From Verrucomicrobiales bacterium (GTDB lineage Bacteria; Verrucomicrobiota; Verrucomicrobiia; Verrucomicrobiales; DEV007): a stretch of 64,000 bases of DNA. Position numbers and translations under genes: made by a program. The DNA lies in assembly GCA_029210205.1 (NCBI GenBank), contig JARGOD010000001.1, positions 62,001 through 126,000 of the forward strand, given 5' to 3'. Under the pieces are notes generated by a model, which ran no database searches, had not been told where the DNA came from, and worked only from the letters and a program-made list of their open reading frames with translations. Within the stretch, counting starts at the first letter, position 1; every line of letters starts with the position of its first letter. This document shows positions 60,923 to 64,000 of the stretch, piece after piece.

Positions 60923-61942
60923 ATGATGAACAAAGTCCCCCTTCTGGCCGGCATTTCCTTGGCCATGGCTCTCTTCTCTCCCGGCACAGCGATTGCGGAG
61001 CCCCTCCTGAAGCCTGACGACCGCGTCGTTTTCATCGGCAATACCCTCATCGAGCGGGCTCGACTATACGGCCATCTCGAAGCCGCTCTCCAAATCGCAG
61101 CAGGGCCTGAGGTCACGGGACTCACCTTTCGCAACCTTGGCTGGAGCGCCGACTCGGTCTTTTCTGACTCCCGCTCCTACTTCGGGACACCTGAAGAAGG
61201 TCGAGCCCGCCTCGCCAAAAACGTCGAGGAGCTAGGGCCCACCATCGTCGTCCTCGGCTACGGAACCGGCGAGGCCATGTCCGTAGAGCAAGGCTGGACC
61301 AATGAAAAAGGGGCCGCCGATGTTTCCGCCGCTGGTCTCGAGGAGAGTCTCAATCTCTTTGTGAATGCCTATCAAAAGAAGATCGACACGATTCGCAACA
61401 ACTCGGGTGGCTCGATCCGGGAAATGGTTCTGCTCTCTCCTCCGCCTCTCGAAAATCTGGGCGCCCCGCTTCCCGACCAAACCGCGAACAACAAGAACAT
61501 CGCCGCCTTCCGCGATGCCATTGCTGACCTCGCGAAGAAGAATGACGCTCAGTTTGTCGACCTGTTCGCCGCTCTGGGTGGAGATGAATTCGACGGTAGA
61601 ATCGCGAACACTGCACTCACTGACAACGGCGTCCACTACACCGAGGAGGGCTATGCCATTCTTGCCAAGGCGCTGCTGAAGGATCTCGGCTACGACGAGC
61701 TCCCTGTCTCAGTCGCAGACACAGAAGCGAAAAATGCCCTCCGCGCCGAGATCGTTGAAAAGAACCGTCTCTTCCTCCACCGTTGGCGCCCTGCCAATGA
61801 GACTTACCTGTTCCTCTTTCGAAAACACGAACAAGGTCAGAACGCCAGGGAGATCCCCATGTTTGATCCCCTGATCGAAGCGCAGGAGACCCGAATCGCT
61901 GAGGCCCGCGCACGCGTTTTCTCTGGAAACGCCAAGAACTAA
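60923..61942 (+). CDS. SGNH-like protein with substituted nucleophile
   Basis: 339 residues with a signal peptide (about 1-25, ending AIAE). The overall pattern fits the SGNH/GDSL hydrolases that precede PVC-type haem-binding proteins: FRNLGWSADSV, VVLGYGTGEAM, LLSPPPLE and DNGVHYTEEGYAILA. But the GDS block reads FIGNTLIERA, so the nucleophilic Ser is absent; the later His and the G/N residues remain. Perhaps a non-catalytic binding protein or one using another nucleophile. The downstream gene starts 25 nt later. Confidence 0.75.
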   Translation: MMNKVPLLAGISLAMALFSPGTAIAEPLLKPDDRVVFIGNTLIERARLYGHLEAALQIAAGPEVTGLTFRNLGWSADSVFSDSRSYFGTPEEGRARLAKNVEELGPTIVVLGYGTGEAMSVEQGWTNEKGAADVSAAGLEESLNLFVNAYQKKIDTIRNNSGGSIREMVLLSPPPLENLGAPLPDQTANNKNIAAFRDAIADLAKKNDAQFVDLFAALGGDEFDGRIANTALTDNGVHYTEEGYAILAKALLKDLGYDELPVSVADTEAKNALRAEIVEKNRLFLHRWRPANETYLFLFRKHEQGQNAREIPMFDPLIEAQETRIAEARARVFSGNAKN

Positions 61943-61967
61943 ATCCCCCCTTCTTTTTCCGACGACC

Positions 61968-64000
61968 ATGAATCGTTTCTTCTTTCTCAGCTCTCTTCTG
62001 CTCGCTCTAAGTGCCACTCTCCACGCCCAGAACGGCTTGCGGGACATTCCCGACACCTCGCATGAGGCCCAGCTCGAAGCCTTTTCACTCCGCGAAGGAG
62101 CTTCCATCAACCTCTTCGCGCATGAGCCGGCGGTAAAAAACCCGGTTCACATGAACTGGGACGAGCGCGGCCGTCTCTGGGTCGTGAGCAGTCCGTTGTA
62201 TCCTCACATTCAGCCCGGCGAGGAGGACAATGACCGCATCATTATCCTTGAAGATGAGGACGGAGACGGCGTCGCCGAGAAGCACACCGTGTTTGCCGAT
62301 CATCTCCACATTCCGACCGCGATTCTTCCGGGCGATGGCGGATGCTATGTCGCAAATGCGATTGAGGTGCTCTTCCTTAAAGACACGGACGGAGACGACG
62401 TCGCCGACGAGCGTCAAGTCGTGCTCTCAGGCTTCGGCACCGAGGACACCCACCACCTCGTTCACACTTTCCGCTATGGTCCCGAAGGCATGGTCTGGAT
62501 GAATCAGTCAATCTACATCCACACCCACCTTGAGACTCCCTATGGCGTTCGCCGTCTCCTCGGTGGTGGCATGTGGCACTATCGTCCCGAAACCCGGCGC
62601 GCCGAGGTCTTCATGAAAGGCCTCATCAACCCATGGGGCCATGCCTTCGATGAATGGGGGCAGAGTTTCCTCACCGATGGAGCCGGCAGTGAGGGGATTA
62701 ATTTTGTCTTCCCCCGTTCTGTCTTCAAGACCTCTCCCGGAGCGTCACGTGTTCTGAATGGACTCAACCCGGGGCAGCCCAAGCATTGCGGTCTCGAACC
62801 TCTCACCGGTGGTCATATCCCTGATGACCTGCAGCAAGCGCTTGCGGCTCCCGACTTCCGCGGAAATCGGATCAATCTTTTCAAGCTGACCGACAACGGG
62901 AGCGCTTACACCTCTTCTCAGATCGAGGACCTCGTATCATCGAAGCATCCCGCCTTCCGTCCGATCGATATCAAGATGGGACCCGACGGCGCGGTCTACA
63001 TCGCGGATTGGTATAACCCCATCATCCAACATGGTGAGGTCGACTTTCGCGATCCACGCCGTGACAAAGAGCATGGACGTATCTGGAGAATCAGTTTCGA
63101 TGGTCGGGATCTTCTCGAGAAGCCGGAAATCGATACTGCCTCCGACGCCGACGTGATCGCTCAAGCGCTGACATCAGACGCAGCCTGGGTTCGTGAACAG
63201 GCCGGGAAAGAATTGCGGACACGCAATCCCGAAATCGCTCTGCCCATTCTCGCTTCTGCCAGTGCGCCGGAACAGATGGACGCGGATTTATTTCATCTTA
63301 GAAAGGTCTGGGCGTCCCAGTCGATGAACAGCCTCGACGTAGACACGGCAGCAGCCCTGCTCAAGTCAGAAAATCACAAAGCCCGCGCCGGTGCTCTTCG
63401 TGCCATTTACTACACAGCCGCAGAGAATGACCGCGCTCTTGAAATTGCGAGCGCCGCGGTCACTGATCCACATCCGCAAGTTCGTCTCTGGGCCGTGAGC
63501 GTGCTCTCCCAGCTTAGTTCTCCGGAAACCGTAAACCTGGCTCTACAGGCTCTCGAAGGGATTGAAGTCGACGACTTCCTTGACTTCGCGATCTGGTCGA
63601 TCTGCCGTGAGCACGAGGACCGATGGGTCGAACTCACGAAGAAGGGCAATCCGTTTGAAAACACCCGCCAGTTGCTCTTCGCGGTTCGCGCACTCAATAA
63701 GCCCGTCGCAGTTCCGATCATCCTCTCTGCACTCAAGGATGGCGAATTCACCACGACCGAAGAAATCAGTGACGTCACGGACTGGATTTCTAAAGTCGGC
63801 TCCCCTGCCAACCTGAACGCCATTTTTGAATACGGTTTGAGCGACGGGACCTCCGAGTCAGCTCAAGAGATCATGCTCGAGGCACTCGCCAGCGCCGGTC
63901 GCCTCCGCAAATTGAAGCCTGAAGGTGACACCGATCGCCTCTCGCGCTTTCTGCGCTCCGATAACCAGGCCCTTTTCGCCAGCGCCGCTGCACTTGCCGG
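61968..64000 (+). CDS. PVC-type haem-binding propeller protein (C-terminus beyond window)
   Basis: 677 codons are present and the frame stays open to the window end. Signal peptide about 1-20 ending HAQ. A membrane-bound-dehydrogenase-type propeller (about 25-375) has MNWDERGRLWVVSSPLYPH, GDGVAEKHTVFADHL, GPEGMVWMN and DIKMGPDGAVYIADWYNPIIQHGEVDFRDPRRD. HEAT-like helical repeats follow (about 385-677). In full-length relatives a cytochrome c CxxCH domain comes last; it is not in the window. Likely periplasmic or surface-associated and coexpressed with the SGNH-like gene. Sugar dehydrogenase activity is often proposed, unproven. Confidence 0.88.
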   Translation, partial: MNRFFFLSSLLLALSATLHAQNGLRDIPDTSHEAQLEAFSLREGASINLFAHEPAVKNPVHMNWDERGRLWVVSSPLYPHIQPGEEDNDRIIILEDEDGDGVAEKHTVFADHLHIPTAILPGDGGCYVANAIEVLFLKDTDGDDVADERQVVLSGFGTEDTHHLVHTFRYGPEGMVWMNQSIYIHTHLETPYGVRRLLGGGMWHYRPETRRAEVFMKGLINPWGHAFDEWGQSFLTDGAGSEGINFVFPRSVFKTSPGASRVLNGLNPGQPKHCGLEPLTGGHIPDDLQQALAAPDFRGNRINLFKLTDNGSAYTSSQIEDLVSSKHPAFRPIDIKMGPDGAVYIADWYNPIIQHGEVDFRDPRRDKEHGRIWRISFDGRDLLEKPEIDTASDADVIAQALTSDAAWVREQAGKELRTRNPEIALPILASASAPEQMDADLFHLRKVWASQSMNSLDVDTAAALLKSENHKARAGALRAIYYTAAENDRALEIASAAVTDPHPQVRLWAVSVLSQLSSPETVNLALQALEGIEVDDFLDFAIWSICREHEDRWVELTKKGNPFENTRQLLFAVRALNKPVAVPIILSALKDGEFTTTEEISDVTDWISKVGSPANLNAIFEYGLSDGTSESAQEIMLEALASAGRLRKLKPEGDTDRLSRFLRSDNQALFASAAALA

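Overview
The window looks like chromosomal DNA of a Verrucomicrobiota bacterium, probably an aquatic member of the Verrucomicrobiales. This is inferred from family content. There are two DUF1552/DUF1592 pairs, two type I sulfatases, DUF1080 proteins, PQQ-type beta-propellers, a PmoA-like DUF6807 protein, three Gfo/Idh/MocA oxidoreductases, a PVC-type haem-binding propeller protein and many short secreted lipoproteins. Both GlnRS and GltX are present. No rRNA, CRISPR array, insertion sequence or phage module was seen. Genes are densely packed on both strands.

Layout. 1-486: truncated lipoprotein gene and tRNA-Leu(CAA). 0.5-6.6 kb: ribulokinase, YceD and a complete ferric-iron ABC importer (fbpCBA). 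6.7-9.5 kb: glnS, a DUF1080 lipoprotein and a truncated haemoglobin. 9.5-16.1 kb: first DUF1552/DUF1592 pair, a sulfatase and a DUF6807 protein. 16.1-25.9 kb: DUF58 and DUF4381-like proteins, a lipoprotein, HrpB helicase, a DUF4407 coiled-coil membrane protein, gltX and NnrS. 26-34 kb: a minus-strand set (DUF1552, DUF1592, sulfatase, Gfo/Idh) that looks like a polysaccharide or sulfate-ester catabolic operon, next to a PQQ propeller. 34-38.5 kb: Gfo/Idh, an OmpH/Skp-like protein, a FIST sensor protein, and a GAF-subtilase pair.

The most striking locus is 40.0-45.3 kb, which I read as a RiPP (ribosomally made, modified peptide) cluster. It encodes a 119-residue precursor with a Gly/Pro-rich leader and a Trp/Cys/Asn/Arg/His-rich tail, a radical SAM/SPASM maturase resembling the cyclophane-forming GrrM type, a DUF692 (MNIO) enzyme with an unusual C-terminal extension, a 53-residue basic ORF and a divergent ABC exporter. 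A cytosolic mini-subtilase about 2.2 kb beyond the DUF692 gene could be the leader peptidase, but that is a guess.

45.3-52.8 kb: PQQ propeller, a methyltransferase with a signal peptide, a Gfo/Idh protein without the usual catalytic lysine, an MFS exporter and a GH63-like glycosidase. 52.9-56.9 kb: nrdR followed by an ATP-cone-like protein, a HIT protein and a RimK trio (retropepsin-like protease, RimK ligase, AstE-like deacylase). 57-64 kb: double DUF1080 protein, a minus-strand envelope cluster (PGRP amidase, DUF1648-like, DUF4199, LAB-N), then an SGNH-like protein and a PVC haem-binding propeller protein that runs off the end.

Three copies of a 31-nt palindrome (AACAGGGT...ACCCTGTT) sit at gene 3' ends and suggest a small genome-wide repeat family.
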